From assembly GCA_001783035.1 (NCBI GenBank), contig MFQK01000027.1, positions 1 to 5,553 on the forward strand: 5,553 nucleotides of DNA, read 5' to 3'. Source of the stretch: Candidatus Magasanikbacteria bacterium RIFCSPLOWO2_02_FULL_44_11 (GTDB lineage Bacteria; Patescibacteriota; Patescibacteriia; Magasanikbacterales; GWA2-37-8). This document shows positions 4,475-5,553 of this stretch, in pieces. The position numbers were made by a program, and so were the translations under genes. Each line of letters starts with the position of its first letter. Positions within the stretch are counted from its first letter, which is position 1. The notes under the pieces were generated by a model. That model saw only the letters and a program-made list of their open reading frames with translations, did no database searches and was not told the origin of the DNA.

Positions 4475-4813
4475 TTAAAACCCTTCCTCTTCTTTCTTTA
4501 CCGTATCGGAAAAATCTTCCACCACATCAAACTCATCATTAACATCTTTTTGATACCGCTCGGGAATTACTTCTTCTTCGGGATTTAATTCTTCTTCCTT
4601 TGCTTCTTTCTTAAACCGAAACCAAAGCGGCGACAATGATGTTTTGTACCCCTCGATATCCTGATTAGAATCCAATTCACCCATATCAAGATAGCCATCC
4701 ACAATCTCATCAACCAGCGTTTTCCAATCGGCTTGGCTGCTGACGCTATTCTCGCGGGCTACTTCGGCTATTTCTTGATATAAATCCTCAAATGTGATAA
4801 AGACGCGTGGCAT
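4475..4813 (-). CDS. Acidic hypothetical protein, 112 aa
   Basis: The product has an ordered-looking N-terminal part, with FEDLYQEIAEVARENSV (8-24), then ADWKTLVDEIVDGYLDMGEL, and a conserved-looking aromatic stretch LSPLWFRFKKEA. A long acidic C-terminal tail follows (EEELNPEEEVIPERYQKD and onward), ending KKEEEGF. No signal peptide or membrane segment is present, so it should be cytoplasmic. The helical N-terminus and Glu/Asp-rich tail would suit a protein that binds a partner or a basic surface, but that is inference; I do not recognise the family. It may be a lineage-restricted protein. ATG (complement of 4811-4813) follows an AT-rich leader without SD. It is divergent from the phosphoribosyltransferase gene, with the inverted-repeat control region between them, and followed by the 55-aa gene. 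Confidence 0.75.
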   Translation of the reverse strand: MPRVFITFEDLYQEIAEVARENSVSSQADWKTLVDEIVDGYLDMGELDSNQDIEGYKTSLSPLWFRFKKEAKEEELNPEEEVIPERYQKDVNDEFDVVEDFSDTVKKEEEGF

Positions 4814-4830
4814 AATACTATTTATTATGT

Positions 4831-4893
4831 GACGTACAAACTACACAGTTGCTTGCGCCATCGCGCCAGATATAAAAAGGACATTTGTACGTC
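4831..4893. promoter_or_regulatory. Perfect 10-bp inverted repeat in the divergent promoter region
   Basis: GACGTACAAA (4831-4840) and TTTGTACGTC (4884-4893) are exact reverse complements, separated by 43 bases; their centres are 53 bp apart, about five helical turns. The left arm lies just upstream of a CATAAT -10-like hexamer on the minus strand (complement of 4824-4829) for the gene starting at 4813. The right arm lies 48 bases before the plus-strand gene at 4941. Paired operator sites for one regulator of both genes, possibly with looping, would explain this; a long-loop hairpin is the alternative. Confidence 0.45.
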
Positions 4894-4903
4894 TTCTATA
4901 TAT

Positions 4904-4913
4904 TAGACGTCTA
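4904..4913. promoter_or_regulatory. Palindrome TAGACGTCTA, possible operator
   Basis: This 10-bp perfect palindrome shares the GACGT core with both arms of the inverted repeat and lies where a -35 would be expected if the AT-rich stretch 4927-4934 (TTAATAAT) is the -10 of the gene at 4941. Its left half, AGACGT, also pairs with ACGTCT at 4889-4894. Confidence 0.35.
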
Positions 4914-4940
4914 GTGGAAATTATGCTTAATAATTAGCTA

Positions 4941-5553
4941 ATGCGTTTCAAAAATAGGCGAGAAGCGGGGCTGCTTCTGGCAGAAAAATTAACTTCTTAC
5001 GGCGGCACTCCCCTGGTTATTTATGGTTTGCCGCGAGGTGGTGTTGTGACGGCTTTTGAAATTGCCAAGCACCTGAAAGCACCGCTCGATATTATTTGCG
5101 TTCGTAAGATCGGGCACCCCAACGAGCCTGAGTTTGCTTTGGGTGCGGTGGCAGAGGATGGGCATTTGCTTGGTGATCAAATCGGTCTGGCCGCAGTGGA
5201 TCAATCCTGGCTCGCCAAGGAAGCGGATCGTGAACGCAAAGAAGCGGCCCGGCGACGAGAGACATATTTGCAGGGTCGGACTGGGCTGCCGGTAAAAAAT
5301 AAAACCGCCATCTTGGTTGATGATGGTGTTGCCACCGGTTACACCCTCAGACTGGCTATCAGGGAACTAAAACACCGCCATCCTAAAAAAATTATCGTGG
5401 CTGTTCCGGTTATTCCGGAAAGAGTAGCCGCCTTGGTGAGAGTGGAAGTTGATGAATTAACGGCGCTCGATGTTCCATCTGAAATTGATTTTCTGGGTGC
5501 CGTCGGTGCTTATTATGAAGAATTTCTACCGGTCAATGATGATGAAGTCATTG
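4941..5553 (+). CDS. Phosphoribosyltransferase (COG1926-like PRTase), 3' partial
   Basis: The frame runs from ATG 4941 to the end of the window, giving 204 complete codons. It has the class I PRTase layout: YGLPRGGVVTAFEIA (28-42) is the loop after the first strand, VRKIGHPNEPEFALGAVAED (54-73) is characteristic of the COG1926 group, and ILVDDGVATGYTLRLAI (124-140) is the PRPP-binding motif with the acidic pair Asp127-Asp128 and the T-G-x-T loop. The central region (KEADRERKEAARRRETYLQG) is a charged helix. Members usually have around 210-220 residues, so only the very end is missing. Substrate is unknown for most of the family. In other bacteria related domains occur alone or fused to hydrolases. 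No SD precedes the ATG. It is transcribed divergently from the acidic 112-aa gene. Confidence 0.92.
   Translation, partial: MRFKNRREAGLLLAEKLTSYGGTPLVIYGLPRGGVVTAFEIAKHLKAPLDIICVRKIGHPNEPEFALGAVAEDGHLLGDQIGLAAVDQSWLAKEADRERKEAARRRETYLQGRTGLPVKNKTAILVDDGVATGYTLRLAIRELKHRHPKKIIVAVPVIPERVAALVRVEVDELTALDVPSEIDFLGAVGAYYEEFLPVNDDEVI

Noticed and set aside
4933..4942. ATTAGCTAAT palindrome overlapping the PRTase start codon
   Set aside because: A 10-bp AT-rich palindrome is common in such DNA; no second copy or promoter logic supports it as an operator.
4989..5204. 71-codon minus-strand ORF inside the phosphoribosyltransferase gene
   Set aside because: The plus-strand frame has all PRTase signatures; this is an antiparallel shadow.

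Overview
The window looks like a piece of a small-genome bacterium, most plausibly a Patescibacteria (CPR, Parcubacteria-like) lineage. This is inferred from many very short proteins, tight gene packing, start codons that mostly lack a Shine-Dalgarno (SD) sequence, and several proteins I cannot assign. No marker gene settles the taxonomy. TAA, TAG and TGA are all used as stops, so the standard bacterial code fits.

Layout. (1) 1-433: the 3' end of a probable GT-C-like membrane protein, a 36-codon ORF two bases after its stop, and a perfect 11-bp-stem terminator. (2) 433-1203: an extended -10 promoter placed directly at the ATG of a broken gene. The first ~98 codons are the N-terminus of an acyltransferase-3 (OafA-like) protein, followed by an unrelated charged tail, a second-frame continuation, and a 39-codon Rossmann-type fragment. 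(3) 1209-1742: an intact histidine phosphatase with all catalytic residues. (4) 1743-1992: a degraded or miniature-gene region with a promoter-like sequence, the only strong SD of the window, and a reading frame interrupted by two TAG codons. (5) 1993-2952: a secreted or lipid-anchored protein with a Thr/Ser/Ala-rich linker and an unrecognised C-terminal domain. (6) 3054-4286: a complete HI0933/YhiN-family flavoprotein. (7) 4287-4813, minus strand: two small genes (55 and 112 aa), whose last stop codon abuts the flavoprotein stop with no intervening base. (8) 4814-4940: a divergent control region with a perfect 10-bp inverted repeat and a nearby palindrome. (9) 4941-end: a COG1926-type phosphoribosyltransferase cut by the window edge.

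The most unusual signal is a bipartite 37-bp repeat present twice in direct orientation (359-395 and 1923-1959). An 8-bp box and a 14-bp box are identical, at the same spacing, around 15 bases that hardly match. The two copies bracket the stretch of broken genes. In both copies the plus strand can be read as F-G-x5-R-V-T-I-K near the end of a short reading frame. It could be a recombination scar, a regulatory element, or the shared end of a small-protein family. The intact genes do not form an obvious common pathway, and I see no complete defence or mobile system.
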